This document shows positions 43,371 to 52,809 of a stretch of 64,000 nt of DNA, in pieces. The notes under the pieces were generated by a model, which was not told the DNA's origin, did not search any database, and was given only the letters and a program-made list of their open reading frames with translations. Within the stretch, counting starts at the first letter, position 1. Every line of letters begins with the position of its first letter. The position numbers and the translations under genes are program-made. Origin of the DNA: AWTP1-13 sp963832445 (GTDB lineage: Bacteria; Pseudomonadota; Alphaproteobacteria; Rhizobiales; Hyphomicrobiaceae); NCBI GenBank assembly GCA_963832445.1, contig CAWHUM010000013.1, forward strand, positions 186,001 to 250,000. The letters run 5' to 3'.

Positions 43371-44264
43371 ATGCGCATCGGTTTCATAGGCCTCGGGGTG
43401 ATGGGCAGCGCCATGGTGGGGCACCTCGCCAGGGGCGGGCACACCCTCGCGCTCTACGATCTCGCGCCGGCCACCACGCGCAAAGTCGCGCGCCGCCACA
43501 AGGGCGCGCTGGCAGCCAAATCGCCCCGCGCCGTGGCCGAGGCTTCCGACGTCGTGTTCACGATGCTGCCTGACGGGCCTGCGGTGCGCGACTGCATCTT
43601 CGGCAACGACGGACTGGCCGAAGGCTTCAAGGAAGGCGCCATTCTGGTCGACACCTCCTCCGCAGAGCCATGGATCACCTGCGAGAGCGCTTTGCACCTC
43701 TCGGCCCAGGGGGTCACCATGATGGACGCGCCCGTTTCCGGAGCAGTGGAAGGCGCGCAGAGCGCCACCCTTGTGTTCATGTGCGGCGGTGAAAAGGCCA
43801 CAGTTGCTCGGGTACGCCCGCTGCTCAATCTGATGGGCCGGCAGGTCTTCCACCTGGGCCCCGTCGGCAGCGGGCACGCCATGAAGACGGTCAACAACCT
43901 TGCCACCGCCCTCACCTGCCTCGGCACGACCGAGGCCATGCTGATCGGCAAGGCCTATGGCCTCAAGCCCTCGACCATGCTCAAGGTGCTCAACGTCTCC
44001 ACCGGCATGAGCTTCCTGACGCAGAAGCGGTTCGGGCCGCAGGTGGTCGAGCGCCGCTTCGCCGACGCCTTCAAGCTCGAGCTGATGCTGAAGGACGTGG
44101 GTATCGCCAACAAGCTGGCCGACGAGCACGGGCTCGCCGTACCGGTGAGCGCGCTGGGCGAGCAGCTCTGGCGTGCGGCCAACGCCGCGCTGGGCCCCGG
44201 GCGCTCGCTGGTCGACATCGTGCGCTGGTACGAGCAGATGGCGCACATGGAGCTGAAGGACTGA
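43371..44264 (+). CDS. NAD(P)-dependent oxidoreductase, 3-hydroxyisobutyrate dehydrogenase family
   Basis: 297 residues. The N-terminal cofactor motif is GFIGLGVMGSAMVGHLARGG, the substrate signature is MMDAPVSGAVEGAQ and the catalytic Lys lies in GHAMKTVNNLATA. The family oxidises beta-hydroxyacids to semialdehydes. Together with MmsA at 31571 it could form the last steps of valine breakdown, but its place at the end of the ligase-liv cluster suggests a beta-hydroxyacid made from the imported compound. It ends the cluster at a hairpin at 44292-44330. Confidence 0.9.
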   Translation: MRIGFIGLGVMGSAMVGHLARGGHTLALYDLAPATTRKVARRHKGALAAKSPRAVAEASDVVFTMLPDGPAVRDCIFGNDGLAEGFKEGAILVDTSSAEPWITCESALHLSAQGVTMMDAPVSGAVEGAQSATLVFMCGGEKATVARVRPLLNLMGRQVFHLGPVGSGHAMKTVNNLATALTCLGTTEAMLIGKAYGLKPSTMLKVLNVSTGMSFLTQKRFGPQVVERRFADAFKLELMLKDVGIANKLADEHGLAVPVSALGEQLWRAANAALGPGRSLVDIVRWYEQMAHMELKD

Positions 44265-44291
44265 CGGCGGCGCTCTCCTCGTGAGGTGCCT

Positions 44292-44330
44292 CGTAGGTTG
44301 GGTCGAGCGTCAACGATGACTCAACCTACG
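44292..44330. terminator. Bidirectional hairpin between convergent genes
   Basis: CGTAGGTTGGGT (44292-44303) pairs with ACTCAACCTACG (44319-44330), 11 of 12 matches, around a 15-nt loop, between the ends of the rightward dehydrogenase and leftward CoA-transferase. The position fits a shared terminator. Confidence 0.6.
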
Positions 44331-44332
44331 GC

Positions 44333-45520
44333 TCAGATCACCTTCTCGCGCGCCAGCACATCGACCTCGCCCGCGCTGTAGTCCAGCAGACCGGTCAGCA
44401 CCTCGCGCGTGTGCTGGCCGAGCACCGGCGGCGCGGCATAGGCATCGAGTGGCGTCGCGCTCAGGTGCACCGGGTTCTTGATCGCCCGCACCTTGCCCGC
44501 GCTCGTGTGCTCCATCGCCGCCACCATGTTGCGCGCCTGCAGCAGGTCGCTCTCGCACACCTCGCCCACGGTGCGGATAGCGCCGCTCGGCACGCCGGCC
44601 TTGTCCATGCGTACCAGCCAGTCGTCGCGTGTGCGCGCTTTGACGATCTCCCTGACCAGCGGCACCAGCACCTCGCGGTTGCGCACGCGATCTGAGGCCT
44701 TGGCGAAGCGGGGATCGTCGGCAAGATCGGCGCGCTCGGCGGCCTTGCAGAAGCGCTGCCACAGATCGTCGTTGGCGACGCCGAGATTGATCCAGCCGTC
44801 CGCCGCCTCGAAGGTCTCGTAGGGCACGATGGTGGGGTGCTCGTTGCCGCGCCGGCGCGGAGAGTCGCCGGTGGCGTAGTAGATGCTGGCGTTGAAGGTG
44901 AGCAGCGACGCAACCGCCTCGAACATGGATATGCGCACGTGCTGGCCGGCCCCGCCCGCGTTGCGCGTGGAGAGCGCCGCCAGGATGCCCTGCGTCGCGT
45001 AGAGGCCCGAGACCAGATCGCCGATGGCGGCGCCGACCTTGTAGGGGGCACCGTCGCGCGGACCGGTTATGTCCATAATGCCGGCCTCGCCCTGCACGAT
45101 GACATCGTAGCCGGGGCGGTCCTTCTGCGGGCCGCTGTCGCCGAAGCCGGAGATGGAGGCATAGATCAGCGACGGCCGGCGCCTGCTGACTGCCGCGTAG
45201 CCGAAACCCAGGCGATCCATCGCACCGGGGCGGAAGTTCTCGACCAGGATGTCGGACTTCTCGATCAGGCGCCAAAGCACCTCCTTGCCGCGAGCGCTCT
45301 TCATGTCGAGCGTGATGCTCTTCTTGTTGCGGTTGACGGACAGGAAGTAGGCGGCCTGATCGCCCTGGAACGGCGGCGCGAAGGCGCGCGTGTCGTCGCC
45401 CTTGCCCGGCTGCTCGACCTTGATCACCTCCGCTCCCATATCGCCCAGCTGCATGGTGCAGTAGGGGCCGGAAAGCACCCTCGTCAGATCGACGACGCGT
45501 AGTCCCTCGAGCGGGCGCAT
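44333..45520 (-). CDS. CaiB/BaiF CoA-transferase family protein
   Basis: 395 residues from the ATG at 45520 (MRPLEGLRVVDLTRVLSGPYCTMQLGDMGAEVIKVE in outline); upstream in-frame sequence does not look coding. The class III transferase signature NRNKKSITLDMKS and the catalytic Asp region (RPGYDVIVQGEAG) are present. It moves CoA between carboxylic acids without ATP. It converges on the ligase-liv cluster and may act on the same acids. It is monocistronic. Confidence 0.91.
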   Translation of the reverse strand: MRPLEGLRVVDLTRVLSGPYCTMQLGDMGAEVIKVEQPGKGDDTRAFAPPFQGDQAAYFLSVNRNKKSITLDMKSARGKEVLWRLIEKSDILVENFRPGAMDRLGFGYAAVSRRRPSLIYASISGFGDSGPQKDRPGYDVIVQGEAGIMDITGPRDGAPYKVGAAIGDLVSGLYATQGILAALSTRNAGGAGQHVRISMFEAVASLLTFNASIYYATGDSPRRRGNEHPTIVPYETFEAADGWINLGVANDDLWQRFCKAAERADLADDPRFAKASDRVRNREVLVPLVREIVKARTRDDWLVRMDKAGVPSGAIRTVGEVCESDLLQARNMVAAMEHTSAGKVRAIKNPVHLSATPLDAYAAPPVLGQHTREVLTGLLDYSAGEVDVLAREKVI

Positions 45521-45690
45521 TTCCTGGACCTCGTACACCTGGCTGCAGTGCGATGACGTGCCGTCATACGGCGCAAAAAAGCTTGGTTTACATGCCATGT
45601 CTACGGCCAGGCAAGCTGCCAATGGGCCGCTTGTTTCGCTGCGCTGCGTCCAATAGGGTCGGACGCACGGGAGGATGGGGTCGGTAGCAA

Positions 45691-46875
45691 ATGATCGATA
45701 GTGCAGAGAGCGGCTTGCGACCCTCGCAAGCATCGCTCGTGCGCCCGTTCGTCCTGGCGGCACTGCTGGCGCTGCTTTCCTCGCTGCTCCTCGCCGAGCT
45801 GGCGCCGCGCTATGCGCCCGGCCTGCTGCGTTTCGAGCACGTGCTGGGAGACGCGCGGACGGCGTTTCTCTCCGACCGGTTGCCGAGCCAGCACCCGCGT
45901 GTGGCCATCGTCAGTATCGGCGATGACACGTTGAAGGAGAGCAAGATTCGCCAGCCGATCGACCGCGCGCTGCTCGGGCGGCTGGTGGAAGCGATCGACG
46001 CGGCAGGAGCCAAGGTGATCGGCATAGACATCCTGTCTGCGCGCACCCCGCCGCCCGACAACGAGGGCCTATTCATCGAGGCGATCAGGAAGGCGAAAGC
46101 CAAGATCGTGCTGGCCGCTGCCGACGAACGGATCGGCCTTCCCAAGGCACACCTGGAGCACCAGGCGCAGTTCATCGCCGCCGCCGGGCGTCCGGCGGGC
46201 TATGTCAACCTGGCCACCGAGCACGACTGGGTCGTGCGGTTCAAGGCGCAGCCGTCGCCGGGCTCTACCTACCGGGACAGCTTCGCCAAGCTCCTGGCGG
46301 AGAGCAATGGTACCAAGGTGGACGAGTTGTACCGGCGCATCGCCTGGCTGCTCGAGCCGCGCGATGGCTCCGACACCTTTCTCACCATCCCAGCCGAGAT
46401 CGTTCTCAAGGGGCCAGACGATGCCGGCGCCCGCACCGCCCGCGCGCAGCTCAAGGACAAGATCGTCATCATCGGCGGCCTGTTCCCCGACTTCGACCGG
46501 CATCTGACACCGCTCACCGCGCGGACGGGCGACCTGCAGCCCGGCGCACTGATTCACGCCCACATTGCGGCCGAGTTGGTCGATGGGCGTAGCATCGGCC
46601 AGCTCGAGCTCGACACCTGGAGGCTGAAGGCGGGGCTCGCAATCCTGACGGCCCTCGCCTTCCTGGTCGGGTGGCGGTTTCGCCTGAGCAGGCGAGGGGT
46701 ATTGCTCAGCAGCGCCGCCACGGTTGCCATAATTGTGGTGGACACATTGGTGTTCTGGCAGTGGCGTATCATACTGCCGATTGTCCTCGCCCTGCTGGCC
46801 TGGTTTCTGGGCGAGTTTGCAGGTCATTATCTGGGCCGGTGGCTGGGACCACGCACCGTTGAGCGATCGAGGTGA
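45691..46875 (+). CDS. CHASE2-domain membrane protein without an output domain
   Basis: 394 residues. A membrane helix (about 18-36) is followed by a large extracytoplasmic CHASE2 domain (HPRVAIVSIGDDTLKE, GAKVIGIDIL, LKDKIVIIGGLFPDFDRHLTPL, PGALIHAHIAAELVDG). Three or so C-terminal helices (about 310-385) follow. CHASE2 is usually a sensor fused to a cyclase, kinase or GGDEF domain; here there is none. Its TGA overlaps the start region of the exported protein at 46884, so they form a pair. An accessory or receptor role is inference. Confidence 0.85.
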   Translation: MIDSAESGLRPSQASLVRPFVLAALLALLSSLLLAELAPRYAPGLLRFEHVLGDARTAFLSDRLPSQHPRVAIVSIGDDTLKESKIRQPIDRALLGRLVEAIDAAGAKVIGIDILSARTPPPDNEGLFIEAIRKAKAKIVLAAADERIGLPKAHLEHQAQFIAAAGRPAGYVNLATEHDWVVRFKAQPSPGSTYRDSFAKLLAESNGTKVDELYRRIAWLLEPRDGSDTFLTIPAEIVLKGPDDAGARTARAQLKDKIVIIGGLFPDFDRHLTPLTARTGDLQPGALIHAHIAAELVDGRSIGQLELDTWRLKAGLAILTALAFLVGWRFRLSRRGVLLSSAATVAIIVVDTLVFWQWRIILPIVLALLAWFLGEFAGHYLGRWLGPRTVERSR

Positions 46876-46883
46876 TTAGTACA

Positions 46884-47639
46884 ATGATGCATGTATTCCG
46901 CGCTTTCCGTAATTTGACATTAGCGACGACACTTGTGGCCGGCATCGGAGTGCTCGCTGCGCATGCGCAAGTGTACGTGCTCGAGTCGACGGCCGACACC
47001 GTGAAGTCGGGCACCGCGTACAAGGCGGGCGACAGCATCGCTTTTCCCGCTGGCACCTCCGTTCGCGCGGTGATGCCTTCAGGCAAGACACAGACGATCA
47101 AGGGCCCCTTTTCGGGTCCTGCGAGCGACCTGGCCAAGGGGCACCAAGCCAACGAAGGCGTCATCGCCTGGCTCCAGAACCTGCTGAAAACCGGAGGCTC
47201 GACCGAGCGCACCCCTGGCGTGACCCGCAGCATGCGGGCGGCGGAGCCGCCTGCGCCGTTCTCGTGGACCCTGGTACCTTCCACCGTCGACAGCACCATA
47301 TGCGTCGAAAAGGGTGCCAAACTGCAGCTGCGCCGCCCTGCATCTCAGCGGGTGGAGCGCATCATCGTGGTCAACCAGGCGAGCTCGGAGCGAGGCGAGG
47401 CGGAGTTCGCTGCCGGTAGCGACAAGGTTTCCTGGCCCGCCAACGTCCCGATAAGCGCCGATGCTACCTATGTGCTGCTTGGCACGGACAGTCAGCCGCG
47501 CAAGCAAGTGGTGCTGCGCGTGCTCGACAGGCTGCCGAGCGACGAGGATGTCCTGGCGGAACTCGCCACACGGGGGTGCCGATACCAGTTCGACGCCTGG
47601 GTGAAGGGAAAGGTTGCCGCGGGCAAGAAGGCGTCCTGA
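46884..47639 (+). CDS. Exported protein paired with CHASE2
   Basis: 251 residues from the ATG at 46884, after GAGGTGA; a GTG at 46872 is possible. A signal peptide covers about 1-29 (TLATTLVAGIGVLAAHA, then QVYVLEST). The mature part has a beta-like N-terminal region (VLESTADTVKSGTAYKAGDSIAFPAGTSVRAVMPSG in outline), reminiscent of FecR-like or surface-layer modules, a flexible middle, and a cysteine-bearing C-terminal region. Function is unknown. The overlap with the CHASE2 gene suggests that the two proteins meet in the periplasm. Confidence 0.78.
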   Translation: MMHVFRAFRNLTLATTLVAGIGVLAAHAQVYVLESTADTVKSGTAYKAGDSIAFPAGTSVRAVMPSGKTQTIKGPFSGPASDLAKGHQANEGVIAWLQNLLKTGGSTERTPGVTRSMRAAEPPAPFSWTLVPSTVDSTICVEKGAKLQLRRPASQRVERIIVVNQASSERGEAEFAAGSDKVSWPANVPISADATYVLLGTDSQPRKQVVLRVLDRLPSDEDVLAELATRGCRYQFDAWVKGKVAAGKKAS

Positions 47640-47642
47640 GGC

Positions 47643-50600
47643 CTACTCCGCCGCCTTGAGCGCGCTCGTCGGGGAGGGGTTGCGCAGCTCCGCCAGGAGC
47701 GCCGCCTCGCGTGCTTTCGCGCTTCTGTAGTTGCGCTCCTTGATGTGGCCGAAGCCCTTGATCTCCAGCGACAACCCCGCGAGCGCCACAGCGGTGGCGT
47801 GAGTAGCGGGACTCAAGCGTTCTGAAATCTCGTCGAGCAGCGTCTCGTAATCGGCGATCATCTGACGTTCCAGCTTGCGCTCGTGCGTATAGCCGAACAC
47901 GTCCCAAGCCGTGCCGCGCAGGGCCTTGCCCTTGGCCAGCATGCGGAAGGCGGGCAGCATCCACCGACCGAACTTCATCTTGCGCGGTTCGCCGGTGAGC
48001 TTGTCGCGGCGCGCCAGCAGCGGTGGCGCCAGGTGGAACTCGAGCTTGCCGCGCGACTCGAACTGCTCGGAGAGAGCCTCTTCGAAGGCCGGATCGGTGA
48101 AGAGCCGCGCCACCTCGTACTCGTCCTTGTAGGCGAGCAGCTTGAAATAGCCCTTGGCCACGGCCTCGGCGAGGCCCTTGCGGCCGGTCGCCTTGCCGCG
48201 CTCGGCCTCGGCAATGCGGGCAACGCGCGTGCGATAGCGCTCGGCCAGCGCCGCATCCTGGTAGCCGGTGAGCCAATTGGCGCGATAGGCGACGATGTCT
48301 TCCAGCGTCTGCGGCTTGGACGCGCCGGTCTTGGTCGGGCCGATCATGCGCTCGACAGCGCCCATGTCGTGAGCAGCGAGGCGACCGAAGCGGAAGGCGT
48401 TGCGGCTCATTTCCACCGCGGCGCCGTTGAGCTCGATCGCCTGCTCGATGGCCGCCGCACCGATCGGCACTGAGCCCAGCTGATACGCATAGCCCAGCAG
48501 GAACACGTTGGCGGCGATGGAATCGCCGAAGAGCTTCACGGCAGCAGTGTGCGCATCGAAATGGTGCACGGGAGCCTTGCCCGCGCGCTCCTCGATGGCG
48601 TGCCGCAGCGCCCCGCCGGGAATGCGTAGATTGGCATTGCGGGTGAAGTCGGCCGTCGACATCTCGTAGTCGGAGAACACCACGGCGGTGTGATCCGGCT
48701 TGATGGTCTCCAGCACCTTGTTGGAGGCGGTCACCACCAGGTCGCAGCCGAGCACCAGGTCGGCGCCGGCAACGCCGGCGCGTATGGCGTGGATCTGCTC
48801 GACGTTCTTGGCAACCCGCATATGGCAAGCCACGGCGCCGCCCTTTTGCGCGAGCCCGGTCATGTCGATGGCGCCGAAGCCCTTGCCCTCGAGGTGTGCG
48901 GCCTGGCCGAGCACCGCGGAGATCGTAACAACGCCGGTGCCGCCGACGCCCGTCACCAGCATGGTGTAAGGCTGATTGAGCGCGGGAAGCCTGGGCTCCG
49001 GCAGGCTCGCCAGCATGCTGGCGACGCCGGTCTCACCCCCGGGGCGCTTGGCCTTGCGCACCTTGGCGCCGTGCACCGTGACGAAGCTCGGGCAGAAGCC
49101 GTTGAGGCAGGAGAAGTCCTTGTTGCAGGCCGACTGGTCGATCTCGCGCTTGGTGCCGAGCTCGGTATCGAGCGGCGACACCGCCACGCAGTTGGACTTC
49201 ACGCCGCAATCGCCGCAGCCCTCGCACACCGCCGGATTGATGAACACGCGCTTGTCGGGATCGGGGAACGTGCCGCGCTTGCGGCGGCGCCGCTTCTCGG
49301 CCGCGCACGTCTGGTCGTAGAGCAGCACCGAGACGCCCGGCACCTCGCGCAGCTCCTGCTGCACCTTCTGCAGATCGCGGCGGTCATAGACGGGGACGCC
49401 GCTTGGAATGAACCCGGCCGGATACTTGAACGGCTCGTCGGTGACCACCACCACCTTCTCGACACCCTCGGCCAGCACTTGGCTCAGGATCATCGACACG
49501 GTCATGCCGCCGTCGAGCGTCTGGCCGCCTGTCATGGCAACGGCGTCGTTGAAGAGGATCTTGAAGGTGACGTTGACGCCGGCCGCGCGCGCAGCGCGGA
49601 TGGAAAGGCTGCCGGAGTGGATGTAGGTGCCGTCGCCGAGGTTCTGGAAGACGTGCTTGGTCTTGGAGAACGGCGCCTCGCCTATCCAGTTGCTGCCCTC
49701 GCCGCCCATCTGCGTGAACCCCTCGGTCGAGCGGTCCATCCAGTGCGCCATGAAGTGGCAGCCGATGCCGGCGTAGGCGCGCGAGCCCTTGGGCACGACG
49801 GTAGAGGTGTTGTGCGGGCAGCCGGGGCAGAAATAGGGGATGCGGATGGCGGCTTCCGCGCTCTCGGGCCGGTTGCCCTTGAGGCGCTTCAGCTCGGCAA
49901 CCTTGCCTTTGATATCCTCACCGGCACCGCCGCGGATCAGCCGCTCACCGAGCTTGATGGCGATGTCGGTAGGGTCGAGCGCATATTTGGCGGGGAACAG
50001 CCACTGCTCGTTCTCGTCCTTCTTGCCGATCACGCGCGGCCGCTCGGGGAGGTCGTAGAGCTGCTCCTTCACCTGCGTCTCGATCAGCGAGCGCTTCTCC
50101 TCGACGACCAGGATCAGGTCCAGGCCCTTTGCGAATTCGCGTACGCCCTGCGGCTCGAGCGGCCAGGGCATGCCGACCTTGTAGACCCGGATGCCGAGCT
50201 CATTGGCCTTGACCTCGTCGATACCGAGCTCGTCCATCGCCTGGCGTACGTCGAGATAGCTCTTTCCCGTGGTGATGATGCCGAGCTTGGGCCTCGGGCC
50301 GCCGCTGATGACGATGCGATCGATCTTGTTGGCGCGGCTGAAGGCGAGGATCGCCGGGACCTTGTGATCGTGCAGGCGCGCTTCCTTGACGAGGGTCTGG
50401 TCGCCGAGGCGAATGCCGAGACCGCCCGGCGGCGACGCATAATCGTCGGGGAGCTTGACCTGCACGCGGTCGATGCGGCCATCGACGGTGGAGGTGGCCT
50501 CGATGTTGTCCTTCACGCATTTGAGGGCGACCCAGACGCTGGCAAAGCGCGACAAGGCGAAACCGAGGACACCGTAGTCGAGGATCTCCTGAACGCCGGC

Positions 50601-51119
50601 AGGGTTCAGGATCGGGATCATGAAGTCGAGAAAGGCGAACTCGGACTGGTGCGCGGTGGTGGAGCTTTCGGCGGTATGGTCGTCGCCCATAAGGGCCAGC
50701 ACGCCGCCGTGCTTGGAGGTGCCGGCGTGGTTGGCATGGCGGAACACGTCACCCGTCCGGTCGACACCTGGGCCCTTGCCGTACCAGATGCCGAAGACGC
50801 CGTCGTAGTTGCCTTCACCCCTGAGCTCCGCCTGCTGTGAGCCCCACAGCGCGGTGGCAGCCAAGTCCTCGTTGAGGCCGGCCATGAACTTGATGTGGTT
50901 GGGCTCCAGGATGCCCTTGGCGCGCAGCATCGCCGCTTCCAGGGAGGCGATGGGCGAGCCGCGATAGCCGGTCACGTACCCAGCCGTATTGAGCCCCGCC
51001 CGCCGGTCGCGGGCCCGTTGGGTCAGCATGAGGCGGACGATGGCCTGGGTGCCGGTCAGCAGCTGGCGGGTCTCGTCGAGGGCGTACTTGTCGTCGAGGC
51101 TCACCGTGTTCTTGGGCAT
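47643..51119 (-). CDS. Indolepyruvate ferredoxin oxidoreductase, single-chain
   Basis: 1158 residues, the aerobic single-polypeptide form common in alpha- and beta-proteobacteria, combining IorA and IorB functions. The ThDP domain contains GDGTYIHSGS and NDAVAMTGGQ. FCPGCPHNTST and CEGCGDCGVKSNC supply cysteines for an iron-sulfur cluster. The C-terminal gamma-type domain includes VTGVGGTGVVTISAVLGQAA. It decarboxylates indolepyruvate and related aryl 2-oxo acids to aryl-acetyl-CoA with ferredoxin as acceptor. That fits the PaaK-like ligase nearby: both lead into arylacetyl-CoA. It converges tightly (3 bp) on the exported gene. Confidence 0.94.
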   Translation of the reverse strand: MPKNTVSLDDKYALDETRQLLTGTQAIVRLMLTQRARDRRAGLNTAGYVTGYRGSPIASLEAAMLRAKGILEPNHIKFMAGLNEDLAATALWGSQQAELRGEGNYDGVFGIWYGKGPGVDRTGDVFRHANHAGTSKHGGVLALMGDDHTAESSTTAHQSEFAFLDFMIPILNPAGVQEILDYGVLGFALSRFASVWVALKCVKDNIEATSTVDGRIDRVQVKLPDDYASPPGGLGIRLGDQTLVKEARLHDHKVPAILAFSRANKIDRIVISGGPRPKLGIITTGKSYLDVRQAMDELGIDEVKANELGIRVYKVGMPWPLEPQGVREFAKGLDLILVVEEKRSLIETQVKEQLYDLPERPRVIGKKDENEQWLFPAKYALDPTDIAIKLGERLIRGGAGEDIKGKVAELKRLKGNRPESAEAAIRIPYFCPGCPHNTSTVVPKGSRAYAGIGCHFMAHWMDRSTEGFTQMGGEGSNWIGEAPFSKTKHVFQNLGDGTYIHSGSLSIRAARAAGVNVTFKILFNDAVAMTGGQTLDGGMTVSMILSQVLAEGVEKVVVVTDEPFKYPAGFIPSGVPVYDRRDLQKVQQELREVPGVSVLLYDQTCAAEKRRRRKRGTFPDPDKRVFINPAVCEGCGDCGVKSNCVAVSPLDTELGTKREIDQSACNKDFSCLNGFCPSFVTVHGAKVRKAKRPGGETGVASMLASLPEPRLPALNQPYTMLVTGVGGTGVVTISAVLGQAAHLEGKGFGAIDMTGLAQKGGAVACHMRVAKNVEQIHAIRAGVAGADLVLGCDLVVTASNKVLETIKPDHTAVVFSDYEMSTADFTRNANLRIPGGALRHAIEERAGKAPVHHFDAHTAAVKLFGDSIAANVFLLGYAYQLGSVPIGAAAIEQAIELNGAAVEMSRNAFRFGRLAAHDMGAVERMIGPTKTGASKPQTLEDIVAYRANWLTGYQDAALAERYRTRVARIAEAERGKATGRKGLAEAVAKGYFKLLAYKDEYEVARLFTDPAFEEALSEQFESRGKLEFHLAPPLLARRDKLTGEPRKMKFGRWMLPAFRMLAKGKALRGTAWDVFGYTHERKLERQMIADYETLLDEISERLSPATHATAVALAGLSLEIKGFGHIKERNYRSAKAREAALLAELRNPSPTSALKAAE

Positions 51120-51387
51120 GGCGGATCGGGCTCTCGCGTTAATCGCCTACTGCAACTGATGCCAGAGTCCTTTTGCTCCCGCAAATCTCGTGCCGGATCG
51201 GGGTATCACCTTCGAGATGGGGTGGGACAGGGCGAACGGCAAATTGCGCAATCGGGACGCGCACGAGCGTGCTTGTTGCAGTGCGAAGTCGCATGTGTTT
51301 GGGCCAATGGCCGCAACAAAGTTGCGCGCCATGCGAGCCGCGACGGACGGCCATGCGTCCTGGCGCAAAATGACACGCCGAGGGCGG

Positions 51388-51801
51388 CTACTTCACCCGG
51401 GTGAACGTGGTCGTTTTGCAGAATATCGCGGCCACACAACCCGCTAAGTCGACCTCGCTCTTGCTCTTGACCGTCAGCGTGCCTGAGTAGGTCTTGCCGT
51501 CCGCCCGGTTGTAGAGCTGCCCTGCCCACTTGTTGGGACCGGTCTTCTTGGCGCCCTGCAGGATGACGAGGCCGACGATGGGGCGGTCCCGCTTGGCGGG
51601 GTCGGGGTTCTTGTCGTCAGTCTTCTGCCCGTCGACCGCCTTGACGATCTTGCCGCAAACGCTGTCACCGCACTTGTAGAATTCCGTGTGCGATTTGTTC
51701 TCGGGGTTCTGCCACACGCCGATGGCGTCCTCCGCGGTCTGTGCGTACGCCACGGTGGCGAGAGCCAACGCAGCACCGGCAGCTATCAGTGTCTTGTTCA
51801 T
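51388..51801 (-). CDS. DUF2147 exported protein
   Basis: 137 residues from the ATG at 51801, 7 nt after GGGAGA. Signal peptide about 1-20 (KTLIAAGAALALATVAYAQ). The family core follows: DAIGVWQNPENKSHTEFYKCGDSVCGKIVKA in outline, KWAGQLYNRADGKTYSGTLTV, then a Cys near the end. DUF2147 proteins form a small lipocalin-like beta-barrel in the periplasm and are of unknown function. It is monocistronic. Confidence 0.9.
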   Translation of the reverse strand: MNKTLIAAGAALALATVAYAQTAEDAIGVWQNPENKSHTEFYKCGDSVCGKIVKAVDGQKTDDKNPDPAKRDRPIVGLVILQGAKKTGPNKWAGQLYNRADGKTYSGTLTVKSKSEVDLAGCVAAIFCKTTTFTRVK

Positions 51802-51875
51802 GGGCGGTCTCCCTTTCCCGTTGCGGCAATCCTGCAACGCGACTACGGCACCGGCACGGCGGGGCGACGCCGCAC

Positions 51876-52775
51876 TCATGGCAGGCGTGTGACGCGCATG
51901 CGCCAGCTGAGCGCAACAAGCCCCACCACCAGCGCCGAGAAGACGAGTTCCATCCAGCCGATCGGCTCGCCGAGCAGGAGGAAGGCGGCGACCAGCGTCA
52001 CGAATGGCTGCAATAGCTGCATCTGGCCGATCCTGGCGACGCCGCCGAGCGACATGCCCTTGTTCCAGGCGAAGAAGCCGAGGAACTGGCTGAAAACGGC
52101 AACGTAGAAGAAGCCGGCCCAGGCCGAGGCGGAAGCGCCCCAGTTGATCGTCGGATTGACCAGGACAAAGAGCGCGAGGAGAACGGGTGCCGCCGCCACC
52201 AGCGCCCAGGAGATGACCTCCCAGCCGCCGACGCGGTGCGACAGCTCACCGCCGAGCGCATACGCGCTCGCAGCGGAAATCGCGGCTCCTGACAGCAGCA
52301 GGTCGGCCCAATGGAGGTCGCCGGAGCCGCCGCCGGAGATGAGCGCGTAGACCAGCACCACGCCGGTGCCGGCCGCCCCGGAGGCCCAGAACCCCAAGGA
52401 CGGGCGCTCGCGCGCCACCAGCACGCCAGCCATGGCGGTGAGCAGCGGCAGCACGGCGAGGACAACTGCGGCGTGCGAGGCCGGGGCATGCTGCATCGCC
52501 ACCGTCATCAGCAACGGGAAGCCGATGATGGAGCACAGCGCGAACCAGAAGAGGCGCGGCCAGTCGCGGCGCTCGGGCGGCTTGGCGCGGGCTGCCAGCA
52601 GGGTGATGGCGGCAAGCACCGCCGCCAGCAGCGCGCGGCCCAGGCTGACGAACAGCGGGTCGAGCTCCAGCACGGCCGCGCGGGTGGCCGGCATGGTCAG
52701 GCCGAAGACGACGACGCCGATGAGGCCGAGCAGGAAAGCCTGGCGCAGCCGGCGCACTTCGAGATCGGTGGACAT
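51876..52775 (-). CDS. EamA/DMT-family transporter
   Basis: 299 residues from the ATG at 52775 (MSTDLEVRRLRQAF), or 311 from 52811, whose ATG overlaps the divergent MT-A70 start. Ten helices in two EamA repeats are visible (GVVVFGLTMPATRAAVLELDP; SAAISAASAYALGGELSHR; FAWNKGMSLGGVARIGQMQLLQPFVTLVAAFLLLGEPI in outline). The family exports amino acids and metabolites. No tail extension, unlike the His-rich relative at 22188. The substrate is unknown. Confidence 0.87.
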   Translation of the reverse strand: MSTDLEVRRLRQAFLLGLIGVVVFGLTMPATRAAVLELDPLFVSLGRALLAAVLAAITLLAARAKPPERRDWPRLFWFALCSIIGFPLLMTVAMQHAPASHAAVVLAVLPLLTAMAGVLVARERPSLGFWASGAAGTGVVLVYALISGGGSGDLHWADLLLSGAAISAASAYALGGELSHRVGGWEVISWALVAAAPVLLALFVLVNPTINWGASASAWAGFFYVAVFSQFLGFFAWNKGMSLGGVARIGQMQLLQPFVTLVAAFLLLGEPIGWMELVFSALVVGLVALSWRMRVTRLP

Positions 52776-52809
52776 TGGAAGCGGCGAGCGTGTGTGGTTG
52801 GATTGCGCC

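Noticed and set aside
48690..50840. 716-codon forward frame opposite the indolepyruvate oxidoreductase
   Set aside because: It is antisense to a strongly conserved enzyme with its cofactor motifs; the frame is open because of codon bias.
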